A program made the translations under genes and the position numbers. From JAGQOZ01 sp041399205 (GTDB taxonomy: Bacteria > Planctomycetota > Planctomycetia > Pirellulales > Pirellulaceae), in contig JAWKTK010000007.1 in NCBI GenBank assembly GCA_041399205.1, positions 248,001-312,000 of the forward strand: a DNA stretch of 64,000 bases, in the 5' to 3' direction. The notes under the pieces were generated by a model. It was not told where the DNA came from. It made no database searches and saw only the letters and a program-made list of their open reading frames with translations. Shown here in pieces: positions 10,101 to 23,409 of this stretch. Each line of letters begins with the position of its first letter. Positions within the stretch are counted from its first letter, which is position 1.

Positions 10101-13100
10101 AAACAGCGAATCTACAGAACACGGCTACCGTCTTCAATTACGCTGGTAGCGAAGGGGGACCGGATCACACGAATCCCACGGACTTGACCGATAATGCCCA
10201 AACCACCATCGGTGTGCCGGTCGTTTCCAAACAACTGATTGACACCAGCATCGTCAATGCGAATAACGCCAATAACCAAGCGGTGATTGGCGAAATTGTC
10301 ACGTATGAACTGCAAGTCACGATTCCGGAAGGTTCAACGCCTAACGCGGTGATTCAAGACAACTTGGACAACGGATTGGCATTTGTAGATGTCCTTTCCT
10401 TTTCGGCGTCCCCTGCCCTGACCATTGCAAACCCGATCGGTACGGGCACCGCCCCTGCCAACACGACCGTGACCAACAGTGGCGGCACATTGGCGTTCAA
10501 TCTGGGCAACGTCACGAATTCGGACAGGACAAATACCACGCCGGAAACGATCACAATTCGCTATCGAGCGGTCGTGCTGAACCAGTCCAGCAATCAGAGT
10601 GCGCCTGCCACGGCGCTCAACAATTCGGCTCGAATTATTTGGACCGGCGGCAGTGTGGCTCGAGTTGGCGCGCCGACCGTTGCTGTGATTGAACCGTTAC
10701 TGGACGTTAACAAAACGGTATCGAGTGCCTCGGCGGACGCCTTCAATTCACTCCGATACACCGTGACGGTCAGTCATCTACCGGGCAGCACCGACGCCCA
10801 TGACGTGTCACTGACAGACGTCTTGCCAGCCGGATTGGACTACGTTGCCAATTCGTGGGTCCACACCGGCGGCGTTGCGCCCGATTCGATTTCCGACACG
10901 GCGGGAACGTTGTCTGCGTCATGGAATACCTTTGCCCTTGGTTCGACGTCCACCTTCCAGTTTGACGTGACGGTTAGCGGAAGTGTTGCGGCGGGACAAT
11001 CGATTGTCAATTCGGCCAACGCCACGTGGACCAGCCTTCCCGGTGTCACACCGACCGATCTGTCGGTCTACAATTCGAATTCTCGCGAACGAACAGGCGC
11101 GGGGGGCACAAACGACTACTCCGATGCCGGATTGGCTATCGTTAATATTTCCGTCCCCACCGCCAAGACGATTGTTTCCACGTCGGAAGCAACCACGTCG
11201 GGAGCGAATGCGGCCATTGGTGAAATCGTACGTTATCACATCGCCGCTCAGATTCCCGAATCCACTGCCACCAATTTCCAGATTGTGGATCAACTGCCCG
11301 ACGGCCTGCAGTTTTTGGACGACGGCACTGCCACTGTGGCATTGGTCAGCAATGGCACGGGGCTGACATCGTCGACACTGGCGGCCAGTTTTGAAATCAC
11401 AGGAAGTTCCAGTTCCATCACGCCGTTGGCAACGTTGCCAGGTTCGGCTATTTCCGGTGGCCCGTTTGGTTCTGGCACCGACGTCACGTTTTCACTTGGA
11501 AATCTCACAAATGCTGACAACGATGCCGATTCGGAATTTGCAATTATCGAATTCAACGCCATTGTCGTGAATAACGCTACCACCAACGCCGGAACCAATT
11601 TGAGCAATACGTTTTTGGTTCGAGTCAACGGATCCCAGGTTGGCCCAGTATCGCCAAGCGTACAGGTAACCGTGGTCGAACCATCGATTACCGATGTCAA
11701 CAAGACCGTGTTGGCCCCGGCGTCTGCTCGAGTAGACGCGGGACAAACAGTTCGTTACGAAGTCACTTACAGTAACGCGAATACGGCAACCAGCACCGAC
11801 GCGTTTAACGTTCGGTTGGTGGACACCCTGCCGGCGAATCTGCAGGGCATCAACAACGTGCAAGTCCTGCGCAACGGCAGCACAATCACGTCTGGGTTCA
11901 CCAACGTCAGTTCGGCCACGACTTTGGATGTCACCTTGGACCAAGTGGCACCGGCCGACGTGATTACCATTCGCTATGACGTGCAAGTCACCAACACGGC
12001 TCCAGCCGGTGCAGCCCTCACCAACCAAGCCAACGTTACCTACACTTCGTTACCCGGCACGAATGGCACCACGGCTAACCCAACCGGTTCGAGCACCGGA
12101 GCGGCGGGTGGTTCGACAGGCGAGCGAACTGGTTCCGGCGGTGTCAACGACTATGCGGACAGCGACCAAGCCACGGTCAATGTACAGACCCACACCGTAT
12201 CGGGCTTTGTCTACCATGACCAAAACAATAACGGCCTATTCGACGAAGCCGCAACCAACGGCATCGGCAACGTTACCGTCCAACTGACTGGAACGGATCA
12301 TCTGGGCAACATCGTATCGTTGTCTCAGCTAACCGTTGCCACCGGGGCTTATTCGTTTCCCAATCTGTGCCCGGAACGTATACGGTCACTGAACTGCAAC
12401 CAAGCGGCTATTTCAATGGGCAGGACAGCATTGGTTCGCCGCCCCATGGCGGAACCAATGCCAACGTCTATGACAATTCGTTGGGAACCTATTCCATCGC
12501 CACCGGAACCGCCAGTTCGACCAGTGTAAACAATAACTTTGGCGAACTTCTGCCGGGTACCATCGAAGGTGTTGTCTATGTCGACGCCAACAACAACGGG
12601 CTCTTTAGTGCCGAAACGCTGTTGCCGAACGTTCCGATTAGCTTGACCGGCATCGATGATCAGGGCAATTCGGTCACTGCGAATGCCACCACGTCCGCTG
12701 CCGGAGCATTCAGCTTTGCGAATCTTCGTCCCGGAACGTACAGCGTCTCCGAGACGACTCAGCCAGCCGCCTACGTCGACGGTTTAGACACACGAGGCAA
12801 CAGCGTGCCGCTGGTGGGTTCGGCCGGCGGCAACGATACAATCAACAGCATTACCGTTTTGTCCGGTCAAACAGCCAGTGGCAACAACTTTGGCGAAGTG
12901 CCTCCGAGCACGATTCAAGGCCGAGTCTTTGCCGACGGAAACAACGACGGTCTTGCGAATAACGGCGACAACGGACTGGCAGGCATCACGGTGACTTTGT
13001 CGGGAACAGACGTTTTTGGGAACCCGGTCACGGACACTACAAGCACCGACACCAACGGTAACTATTCGTTTGATTTTCTGTTGGCGGGCAACTACGTCGT

Positions 13101-14595
13101 GACCGAGCCAACTCAGCCGGCTTCCTACTTTGACGGCTTTGAATCTCGCTCCAACGTTGTTCTGCCTGGCACTATTGGTTCGGACGTGATTACTGGAATT
13201 GTGTTGGGAGTGGGACAGACTTCGTCCGGAAACAACTTTGCGGAAGTCCCAGACGTTATGCCTCAGGGGTTCGCCTATATTGATGCGAACAACAACGGCG
13301 TCAAGGATCCGGGCGAACCGGGGCTTTCGGGTGTGCAAATCAATCTGACTGGCGTTGGCAATGACATCTTTGGCAATCCCATTCCGTCTCGAACCGAATT
13401 CACAGACGGTCAAGGCTTTTACCAATTCACGTCCATCCCACCAGGAACATACACCATTACCGAAGTCCAACCGGCGGGTTTCCAAGATGGGCAAGAACAG
13501 AACGGAACACCAGCAGCTGCGTCCGTAATTAACGATTCGTTTGTGGCGATTCCGCTGATCAATACGACATCGGGCGGCGACTACAACTTCGGCGAACTAA
13601 GTCCGTCCGGCAGTGTCAGCGTCTTGCTTATGTAGACGCTAACAACAATGGCGTTCGCGGAACCAGGCGAACTCGGCCTAGGTGGCGTGCTCATCACGCT
13701 GATCAATCAAAACCAACCCAACTCAGACATACCAAGTCACAACAGATGCGGCAGGCAATTATCACCTGTCAAGATGTTCCTGGTCAGTATCAAATTGTAG
13801 CGTGACAGCCGGTCAACTTCTGACGGTCAAGAAAACGTTGGGTTCACGGGCGGCTTGATTGCCAGAACGAGTTCACGTCCGTCTCTATTGGCGTCAATCA
13901 AGCGGCCAGGCTATCTGTTTGGCGAAGTGGGAATCAACCCGGCATTGATTTCGAAACGCATGTTCCTGACGTCCGCCAATCCAAATACGGACTTCACAGG
14001 TCCCGCCGGTACAGGCATTGCGGCCGTAAACGCCGCTGTCAGGACCTGCCGGATACGTCTACGTTGACGAAAACGAAAACGGACAACGGGACGAAGGTGA
14101 ACCCGGAATCAAATGTCTTGATTACACTGACCGGCACCCATGGCTGCTGTTTCACATATTCGCTACGAAACCTACACGGACAGCAATGGATTCTATCAAT
14201 TCGCTTTCTTGCCACCTGGCGTGTATTCACTGTTCGAAACGCAGCCCGAGAGTTACGACGATGGCCAAGAATCGCTAGGTTCGCTGGGCGGCATTATCGG
14301 CCAAGATTCGTTTTCGCAGATTGTGCTGAACGCCGGTGATTTTATGGACTACAATTTTGGAGAACTACGTCGAGAACCAGAATACATCACGGGTGATTCG
14401 AATCACGACGGCATCTTCAATCTGACCGATCTGCTGGTCGTGTTCCAAGCTGGCGAATACGAAGATGGCGTTATGAACAATTCTACGTTTGAAGAAGGTG
14501 ACTGGAACGGTGACGGTGATTTCACATCGTCCGACCTTGTACTGGCCCTTCAAGCCGGCACGTTTGTTCCGACCGCGCTGGACGACGATGAATAG
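7127..14595 (+). CDS. Giant DUF11 / Cna-B-type surface protein with dockerin tail, frameshifted 3' third
   Basis: It starts at an ATG after AAGGAGACAACA. The basic N-terminus ends in the motif LEALEDRRMLA, the planctomycete LE-x-R-x-x-L export-type signature. About 1650 residues of beta-rich DUF11 repeats follow (patterns such as GDTVEYTLQFQI, VRYEVTYSNAN, ADTLPANL-like turns). From about 12196 there are six Cna-B/SdrD-like repeats with the D-x-N-N-N-G calcium motif (VYVDANNNGLF, FADGNNDGL, YIDANNNGVKDPGE). The end is a dockerin-like pair (GDSNHDGIFNLTDLLVVFQA, EGDWNGDGDFTSSDLV). It is likely a secreted adhesin or matrix protein. The frame is intact to about 12367, where one base is lost (ctg-tg-ccc). 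Further breaks follow near 13627, 13660, 13725, 13770 and up to 14150, and the last 455 bases are clean. Confidence 0.82.
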
Positions 14596-14726
14596 CGACC
14601 AACTGGTCCATCCCGCGGCGGCCGCCAAGAGAAACTTGTGATTCCGCCGGACATGCCGACATGGGGCGAAAGCCACGTCAGCCGACATGGGACAGCTGCT
14701 CGATAGCATGCGGCACGGAAACTCAA

Positions 14727-14752
14727 ACGGGACTGACTTTCATCAGTCCCGT
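14727..14752. terminator. Hairpin between convergent genes, putative terminator
   Basis: A perfect 10-bp inverted repeat, ACGGGACTGA and TCAGTCCCGT, encloses a 6-base loop. It lies between the end of the giant surface protein gene (plus) and the CBS gene (minus), where a shared terminator is expected. There is no long T run, so termination is inferred from position and stem strength. Confidence 0.5.
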
Positions 14753-14783
14753 CGATGCGGTTGTCAAGGATTCGCTACGTCAA

Positions 14784-15273
14784 TTATTCGAAGTATTTTT
14801 CCATAAAGGCGAAAACATGCCGAGGCTCCAGTGTGCCGACTAATGAACCTCCCACGCCTAGAACCGGAACATGTCTATGACCAGCAACGGCAATAGATGA
14901 TGGCAGCTGCCGACGGATCTGGAGTCAGTAGACTACGGCTGGGTCTGCCGTCATCACTTCTGAAATAGCAGTGTCTGCCATTCGGTCAAACTGTTCCGCC
15001 ACATTATCCAAGACGTCGCGTTCTGTGAAAATTCCAATGACGCTGCCCTGTTGGTCAACCACCAACAAACTGGCCACATTGGCCTGGGCCAGCTTGTGAA
15101 CCGCGTCGCGAACCGTGGCAGAACAATCAACTTGTTCGGCCGGCTGTGGTGGAATTTGACTGACAGCTTTATCTAAGAAGCCGCTTCTTGCAGTGAACTG
15201 CTTATTCTTGAGGGTCGAAGTTAGCGAGTGGATCTTCGAATTTATCCGGATCATGGGCCAAGAATTCGTTCAT
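14784..15273 (-). pseudogene. CBS-domain protein, several frameshifts
   Basis: It starts at an ATG at 15273 behind GGGAAGGAGCTTAGTC, a strong ribosome site. Reading across frames gives MNEFLAHDPDKFEDPLANFD, then SSLQEAASLDKAVSQIPPQP. The longest clean stretch is a CBS motif (CSATVRDAVHKLAQANVASL, then VVDQQGSVIGIFTERDVL and SEVMTADPAVV). A second CBS half follows in another frame (GHRHVPVLGVGGSLVGTLEP) and ends HVFAFMEKYFE. Two CBS motifs make one Bateman domain, which binds adenosine nucleotides and regulates partners. There are at least three one-base frame changes. It forms a pair with the upstream CBS gene, whose stop is 3 bases before this start. Confidence 0.7.
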
Positions 15274-15275
15274 GA

Positions 15276-15734
15276 CTAAGCTCCTTCCCGTGTTTTCATT
15301 TGCGGACTACTCAAACGCTGGACGGCAATTTCGCGAGCAAAAACATTCGCAGACAAATTCTGCTAATCCACGCTGTCCCGTCAGCCCGACCAACTTCTGT
15401 TGATCATCCACTACACAAACGAAGGAGCACCCGATTGGACTGCATTCCACACTTTCACAATCGGATCCTCTAGCTTGACGACATGAAATTCAGGGTCGGG
15501 CAAGCACCACCGCAGTGCTGTCCAGCGGTACCGATTTCTCCAACAGACCAACCACGGCGTGTTCAGTAAAGACACCTAACGGTTGTTGCTGGGGATCCAC
15601 GATCACGGGCGCAGCCCAACGATTTGGTGCAGATTTCACTAAGTACTCGAACCAAAGCATGCGAATCTACCCACTGCGCGGCCTTGTTGTAGTGAACGCA
15701 CCCGTCCCTCCTGCAGAAATCTCCGAAAGTTCAT
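15276..15734 (-). pseudogene. Second CBS-domain protein, frameshifted
   Basis: It starts at an ATG at 15734 preceded by GGAAAGGACAATAGA. Pieces in alternating frames read MNFRRFLQEGRVRSLQQ, then VRVLSEICTKS, then APVIVDPQQQPLGVFTEHAV (first CBS motif) and LVGLTGQRGLAEFVCE (second CBS motif), ending SSPQMKTREGA. At least four frame changes are needed. The gene is about 150 codons long and directly precedes the other CBS gene on the minus strand, so the two were probably co-transcribed. They are divergent from the antiporter gene. A regulatory link to that transporter is possible but rests on position only. Confidence 0.6.
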
Positions 15735-16218
15735 TCTATTGTCCTTTCCATCATGAAAAATCGAATCGCGTCCGCTTCAGATGACTCTTGATCTCAGTTG
15801 TGCTTGCGGCAAGCCACAAAGTTAGCACTACCAATCACCACCAATCGTTTGCATAGTGCACGAATTCAAATGCTATTTTACCGACTACACGGACACGTGC
15901 AAGGCAGCCAATTCTCAGTTACTACGCACAAATCTGTTTCACACGGGAACACTTTTGAATCCGATGGAGCTCGCAACGCCAAAAAGGACGCAACTGTTCG
16001 ACAGCAGCAGCAGCCCGTGCTCAATGATCGAGCGATGACGGATGTGGGCGGTTTCGGTGATCCGTATTCTCCGTCTCCCAAAAGTTGCAGAATAGTAGTG
16101 CGATAATCCATCTTTGGTTGGTCTTATGCTCAAACTGGTTCGTAAATTAGCCAGGGTTCGGTACGCTAGCTGCTGACTTAAACGAACTACGTGAACACTA
16201 GAGTTATGGGGGCCAGCC
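15735..16218. other. Intergenic region, no gene seen
   Basis: About 480 bases lie between the divergent CBS genes and the antiporter gene. Short frames exist on both strands, but none has a recognised product. The base quality problem of the neighbouring genes could hide a small gene here. Confidence 0.35.
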
Positions 16219-17840
16219 TTGTCACCGATATCGTTTGCTATTATTATTACGCTAGTTGCTCTCACCGGACTAGCACTCGGAAGTCTGGCATTTCAGGAGT
16301 GGGGATCGGTACCGCTGGCGTACTTTTACGGGCTTATTCGAACCAAGCTTATAGATCAAGGTGTAGCAGAGTTTGCCAAAGAATTTGGATTGATCTATTT
16401 GTTCTGACGATTGGATTGTGCTGGGACCGGAACGTCCAGCTGTGGAAGCGTCAAGGCTCGAGACCAAATGCATTGGCGGTAAGCATCGTAGGCAGGAGCG
16501 TTGCTGGTCATTCTTTTTCTATTCACGTTGAAACTTCCAGGTCGTCGCTGCGGCCGGACTTTTAGCGGGCAACTACAAACACGCTGTCAGTTAGCGGCAG
16601 AACAAGCGGCTACGATGGTAGCTCATGAACCGAACGACTCACAAACTGCCTGCTAACGGCCGCTTACGCCGTGGCATATCCGGGTGGCATTATGGGGATT
16701 ATTGCCTCCATGTTAATCATTCGTCGAATCTTTCGGATCGACGTCAAGGAGGAAGCCTGCAAAGCAGAGTTTGAAGAGTCAATCACAACGAACTGATCGA
16801 ACGTCGGAGCTTATTGTGGTAGACAACCGACATTGAAGTTGTCTTGTTCTAACCGGATTCTGGAATTGATGGAAGATGCGTTCGTTTGTCTCGAATCTTG
16901 CGAGCAAATCGGCTGGCTGTCCATCCAGCCAACGAACAAACCTTGCCTCAGGAAAAAGACGATCCAAGTTGTTGGTCCTCGCGTCGGCCTCTGACCGTTT
17001 TACACCGGTCATTGGTCATCCCAGCGAAATTGATCTTATGACCAGCGATGATTTTCGTCGAATTTGTGTCACGGACGCATATGTTAAATAAAACATTACG
17101 AGAACTATCGTTGGATCAAAATGTACAACGCGACAATCACGCGTATCTATCGAACGGGCGTAGAAATACGGCTCTCGCGCATCACAAATTGCACTTCGGC
17201 GATATTGCGCAAGTTGTTGAGATCGACGTTCGCTGGATCGAGCTTCCAAGTTCTGGGCAACCCAGCAAATCACTTTCCGAAACTCGCTTCTTCATGCCGT
17301 TGTTTGTCTGTATCGCATTAGGAATCATTCTCGGAATGACAATTTTCCCATTCCTGGCATGCCGTTTCCAGTTTCGACTGGGGTTGGCCGGCGGACCGTT
17401 GATTGCCGCTATTAGTTTTCCAGCCTGGTTGGCAGCGTCGGAAATTTTGAAGTTCGGTACGTACCACCTCGGCGAATCGAGCGATGAGAGCTGGGAATCA
17501 TTCTTGTTTCGGCATGTGCCGGGGCTTGAAGCGCAGGTCCCGGGTCTCTTCATTCAGCGGCCGTACGCGGATGGTGCAAAATGGATGGTCGCAGGGATTT
17601 ATTGTTACCATGATTCCTTTGTTGACGACGGGAATGATCGGTCGCTTCTGGGGCAAGCTAGACTATTTGACCATCTGCGGCGTGATTGCCGGCAGCATGA
17701 CGGATCCACCGGCGTTGGCTTTTGCTAATTCGCAAAGTGAATCCGAAACCAGCTCTACGGCCTATGCAGCTGTCTATCCGTTGACCATGATCCTGCGAAT
17801 CATTGCCGCACAATCGATTGTCTTTTTCTTCGCCGGATAA
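16219..17840 (+). pseudogene. YidE/YbjL/AspT-type antiporter, many frameshifts
   Basis: It begins with a TTG start and a hydrophobic segment (SFAIIITLVALTGLALGSLA), then VAEFAKEFGLIYLF, a signature of the AspT/YidE duplication family. The middle holds VAYPGGIMGIIASMLIIRRI followed by a TrkA-C (RCK-C) regulatory domain (NKTLRELSLDQ, YNATITRIYRTGVEI). The second membrane half has LFVCIALGIILGM and the family hallmark AGSMTDPPALAFANSQ, and ends YPLTMILRIIAAQSIVFFF. Its total of about 540 codons equals the family length, so the gene is full-length but broken by roughly eight or more indels. Family members exchange small carboxylates or amino acids across the inner membrane; the substrate here is unknown. 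The neighbours are two divergent CBS-domain genes. Confidence 0.72.
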
Positions 17841-17866
17841 CAAGAATTCGGTGGTGATTCATCATT

Positions 17867-20800
17867 CTAGTAGACGAGATTCGGCCAACGCCGAAACACC
17901 GGAAGCGTGCTTGAGGCTACGTTGCGATCGCTAACCGTGGTAATTCCAGTGTGGCACAACCCCGTGCTGCGAACGTATTCCAGTATTGACAAAAAGGCCG
18001 AAGGATGGAAACCGCGCCGTAGCCGACCGCAAGCTGACGATTGAATTCGAATTCGCTGCCACTGGGCCCCTGCCGCCCTTCGCTTAACTGACACTCACGC
18101 GACTCGGAACGCCGTCGCCAAACTCCACGCCACTTCGGCTCGGTAAGCGGAAACGCGGGCGTTTGTGACAGGCCATGGTTCGATCGTGGACACAAATTCG
18201 CCCGCCAAAGAACGGCCGACCAAATGTCAAGCGAAAGTTGACGTCCCAAGCACTATTGAAGAAATCGCCAAACTGCGGATTTGTGTCCAAGTGTTCCGCT
18301 GCCAGGCCATCGTAAATGGTTCCTGCGCAGAAATCCACCGCCTATTCGAAGTTGATAGCTACGGCGTTTCCCAGCGTGATGGACATTGGCCCGCAAAGTT
18401 ATTTAGCGTGCCGCGCGACGTCGAATCGGCCACTCAGATTCCTCGACCTCCAGTCCCGGAAAATTCGGAGGGGAAATACACGCCAACTCCTTCGGCCAAG
18501 GCAGCAAAATAGTGCCACACCGTCGATTGCGTGAAGGGACTGAGCGTGCTCATGTCGCCAAACCCGACGTTCTTTTTGCCAATGTAAGCACATACCACGG
18601 CTTTAACGTCAAGTTGCAGACCGACGTCACCATTTGTGGAATCAAAATAGGCTATGTCGTCAATGCCGTCTCCGTCCAGATCACCGAGTGCAAACCGAGG
18701 CACGAACGGGCCAAGCGAACGCGACGTGCGTTCGAAACTGGCAGAAGCGCGTCGACGACCGCTCTGTTGCGACTGTCCATTCGAATAACAACAATCTCGG
18801 TTCGACCATTCTCCATTCACGTCGCCTCACGCCAAAATCGATTGCCGAATCGGAGATCGCTTGTGCCGGCTGGAATTGACCGTCATTTCGGTTTTCCAGC
18901 CAAACCAGCGGACCTGCTTGACCGCCGCTTCCAAACCGTCGGTCTGGTACAACGCCACCACATCTTGATCGCCGTCACGGTCTATGTCCCAGACCATGAT
19001 TTCACCAAATGATCCGACAGAGATCGGCTGGAAGTCGGACTCCAGTGGGATTCGACGGGAACGGAAGTCCATTGAAGCAAACCGCCGTTTGCTGAAACGA
19101 TGTCTAGTTGCCCGTCGTTATTCAAGTCGCCCAAGCGAAGCTGGCCTAGATGGCTGCCCTGTACGTCTAGTAAGCGTCTCAAATTGCAGCTGTTGCTGCG
19201 TCGAAAGATAAACCTGTCGGCCGTTCGTGGATGCCTTCACAGTGCCGTTGCCATCGGCGTCTCCAAAGACCAAACCCCGGCTTCTTGGCGTGATCTCGGC
19301 GAGCGAACCGAATTGACCGTTGTCGTTCAGGTAGACCGCCGCCAGCCGGTCGTTCCATAAGGCAACGTCAAAGTCTCCATCCACATCGATATCTTCAACT
19401 CGTGCCCAGGGAAACAAATCGTCTGACTGGAACAATGCTGTGCCGTCGCCAAGGTCAGCCTCGCTGGTTGATAAACAGCAATACTTGCTGACCTGCGACT
19501 GACACAAAGTCGTCATCTCCGTCCCAATCCCAGCGTCAACAGCAACGGCATCGGCAAACGCAATGCTGCTTGTGATTTCCAACAGCGTGCTAAAGCCTCC
19601 TGTGCCATCATTTGGCAAATAGCCAGGCTGACCTGATCCAAATTGAAAACCAACTACATCGGCTGCACCGTCGCCGTTGACGTCAGCCAGCATTTGCGGG
19701 AACAAGCCCAATTCGACCGCCGGAATCAGGTTACTCGTCTCAAAGCGCCACTTGCGTCAGGCGTGTTTCTTAACCATTGGTAAACATCTTCTTCTTCGTC
19801 CAAGACCAGAAGATCCAAATCTCCGTCGCGGTCCAAATCGTTCACCTCGATATGCAAACTGCTCCGTCGCCGACAGCGTATATGGTTCGCAGCAAAAAGG
19901 CTCCACTGTCCATGTTCTCGTACCAGACCGCTGCTCCTTCATCACCCGTTCCAGTCACCAAATCTTGATCGCCATCTCCGTCTAAATCGGCAATCAGAAT
20001 GTCTTGAAGGTCATCAATCCTGTAGTCGGAAATCTGAATTTCGGGTCCATACTTGCCCTGGCCCATCTTTCGCCAAAACAGCATGTCTGAATCGGCATCC
20101 ACAAATATCAAGTCGGACTGCTGGTCGCCGTCGAGATCGCTTCGAGTTGTAATTCGGAAATTTCGGTCGAAAAGCGAACCGCGTTTTGATGGTAATAGGC
20201 AACGTTGGCCGAATCTTGAAATCGCAGAGCCGAAGCGGCGTCGATCGGGCGAGAGATGAACCATGTCCAGCTTTCCGTCCGCATTCCACCGGCGAATGCC
20301 ACTTCGCCTCGTTCAGCTAACGTGGCAGGACGTCCGAACGCACCATCGGTCAACATGGACGTGCTGGTGAGGCCTTTGGTTCTGGTTCACGATAAATTTA
20401 GGTGGCCGTCACCATCGAGATCCACGAATTGGCCGGCGGTAGGTACAGAACGAGCTAGGAGTTGATCGGTTGCCGAGCCAAATTCGTACAGCCAAGATTT
20501 GTCGCCCAGTGTGATGATGATTGATTCTTCTGACGCCAAACTGGCCGAACCGGTAAATGTCTGGGCAATTTCAAACTGTTGGTTTCCCGTGATTGCGAAT
20601 CCAGTGGCTTCGTTCGGCCCTGAACGATCACATCACCCAGTCCATCGCCGTCTAGATCGGCCTGAAAAGGCATTAACGATGTTGTCCGGAATATTGGCGA
20701 TTTGCTTGATCAGAGCAAATTCACCCTTGCCGTCATTGAACCACGGTATAATTCGCCGCCGATAACCGATTACGTCGGCAGCTCCGCTCGAATTTACTGG

Positions 20801-23243
20801 CAAACTTCGCAATCACAGAACTGCTCAGCGGCAACTGCTTCTAGCGCGAATTCGGTCGAGGTCTGTTTTGAGCCAAAATGGTAACCGACCGATCGGTTTC
20901 GCTCACCACAAGAACGTCGCCATCACCATCACGGTCAATGTCAGCGACGGACAATCGGTTCGCTCCGTCTGGCCAGCTGGCAATCACAGTGGAAGTGCCG
21001 TCCCACTTGGCGACGCTGGGTTCTTTATCCAGATGACGTCTGTGCCGTGAATGGCAATCAGGCCGTCAAGACGATCGTCGTCTATGTCTGCAACTTGAAA
21101 GCCTCTTCGAACTAATGTTGCCGATCGACATTACCGCCGGGCCTCGTTCCAAGTTCAACCAGCGCAATTCCAGTTGGTACCAGCCGGTGGCTTGTATCGA
21201 GCCACCCGAAGGCGAATACGTTGTTGGAATAGTTCCAGGCGCTCGCTGCCATCACGATCCACGGCTAATTGCGGCCCATCGCCAGTCCGGTAGGTCTCAG
21301 TCAACGCGTATTGGCCGTTGTCATCTTGTTGGGCCACCCAAATACCGCCGTGACTGGAAATTATTTCCAACACTCCATCGGAATCTAAATCCGCAATTTC
21401 AAGATTCTGTCCAATTGGTGCGGCTGCAATTTCTTGAAACGCGTTCGCAAAACCTCGATTCTGATAAATCGGCCCCTGCAACGATATCGGTCCAGCCGTC
21501 TCGGTTCATATCAGCCAGAGCCAACCCTTTGAAGCCGTCACTCGGTGAAGCCGATATGACTCGACCGCCGACGAAGCCACCGGTTCCGTCGTTCTTGTAC
21601 AACTGAATGCCCAGCGACGTGGTGAGCACGACGTCCATGTCCTGATCTTGGTCCATGTCCGCCACTTCGATTTGTTGCGAACTGTACAGGCCCACATCGA
21701 TGTGTCGAGGTTGGGAAAAGCCAGATTCGCCCAGATTTTCGTACCATACAGGCTTGTTCGAAGGCTATGGTTCCGGTTCGCGCCAACGCAACGATATCTT
21801 GGTCGCCGTCTCCATCCAGATCGGCCAGTTGGAAATGTTCACTCGGTTACGTCCATCGATCACGGCCGCATCACCAAACGCGTTCCTTGCGAATCCAGGT
21901 TTTCATACCAGCAGCGAATGATCTCGGTAGACGAACCCAGCACATCCAGATCCCCATCACCGTCGACGCCGCCCACGCGAACGTGCTGCAGACGAATCGG
22001 TTGTGAATCGATAATGTGAATCGCATGATCGGATGGCGTGGTGGATGCGGACTGCCAGGACAAGTCCGTCGGCGTTGGACATAACAACGTCAATCTGTCC
22101 ATCTCCGTCCACATCTCCCCGCGTCCCAAAAACTCAGTCCAGGTTAACAGGCCTCTTCAAACTCGCGGACAGCCGTCGTTGATTTTGGTATGCGACCAAC
22201 GTAGATGCGTTGTTCGCATCTTCCCAAAGCAACAGATCCAGGCCGCCGTTTTGATCTAAGTCCGCGACGTGCAGTCTGTTGTCGGTCTGTTGACTGGCCC
22301 GTAGGGATTGAATTTCAACATAGGATCGATCGCCGAACGGATCGTTCAACGATTCGGCAATCACAAAACTCTGTTTCCCTGAACGAAAACCAGATCCAGA
22401 TCGCCGTCGACATCAAAATGAAGTTGCAGCGAATCGATTGTGGATTGGCCGGTCACGATGGTTCGATCTAATGCAAATTGTTGTGTCGTGTCAGACCATT
22501 CCCACACTTGAATTTCGCCATCAACGACGACAACTAATCTGTCCTGACCGTCGTCGTCTTCATCGGCGACGTGGAATTCGGCAGGCTTGCGGAATGTATC
22601 CGGCAAATATTGGAGCGGTAAAACCAGTGTCCGTCGCATTTCGGTTGATTCAGGTCACCGGTCTGGTTCGAAACCCATAGCCCTTGATTGCCGGCGAAGA
22701 GGCCGACGCGAATCTCCGACACGTTGCCTGGCACCCAAAATCGTCTGGTCAACCGCCAGCGAATGATCGGGCTGCCAGCTGAGCACCGCGATTTCTGACG
22801 AACCATGTTGGACGACAATTCGGGTCGTTCCATCTGCGGTAAATAGAGCGTTACGTCCCAGCGGTTCGGTCGTACGCCAATTTGCTGCCAAATAGAACGA
22901 CGTTTCCGAGTCCTCTTGCATGAATACCGAAATCTGATGATCCGGCGTTCCGCGATGACGTCAAGTGCTTGATTTCCATCAACGTCGGCAGTCAACAAGG
23001 AATGAACATTGGGTTGGCTGGCAATCAAACGACCGTCCCGAACTGGCCAAAGCCGTTGTTGGCGAACCAGGAAATCCTCCCGGAATTGCCTGCGCCACTA
23101 CGACGTCTAACGAATCGTCCTGGTTCAGATCGCCGTGATGACATGTGTCGGCCGGGACGACAGTAGCGTACGGTTTTCTGCAAACTGAAACGCTGTCAGC
23201 AAGCGACGAACCTTTCCACGATCGATTTCCGGTTGCTGCTCAT
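17867..23243 (-). pseudogene. Large FG-GAP/VCBS repeat protein, heavily frameshifted
   Basis: It starts at an ATG at 23243 behind GGAAAGGAGCCAACGG. The N-terminus reads MSSNRKSIVERFVA and then, in the next frame, LLTAFQFAENRTLLS, a variant of the planctomycete LE-x-R-x-x-L signature. Over more than 4.5 kb the minus strand shows repeated D-x-D-G/N-D-G calcium motifs in shifting frames (ADVNGDGAADVVGFQFGSGQ, ADLDGDGDQDLVTGTGD, ADMNRDGWTDIV, DLDGDGIDDIAYFDS), typical of FG-GAP/VCBS beta-propeller blades. The protein was probably secreted. No frame stays open for more than about 200 codons, so dozens of indels are present. The last 600 bases do not show the dockerin module found in the sister proteins and were not identified; they may belong to a second gene. 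Confidence 0.68.
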
Positions 23244-23409
23244 CCGTTGGCTCCTTTCCAGATAGGGCTTTACATTATTACCATTCACTTTCACAAACGC
23301 GAGCAGTATCGTCACCATTGGTTGCTCAGCGATTGACGTCTGCAATGACCTAGCTTTTTACCCACGATGATAACTTGTTTGTGACTTGCCATTTTTTAGT
23401 CGTTGCGAG

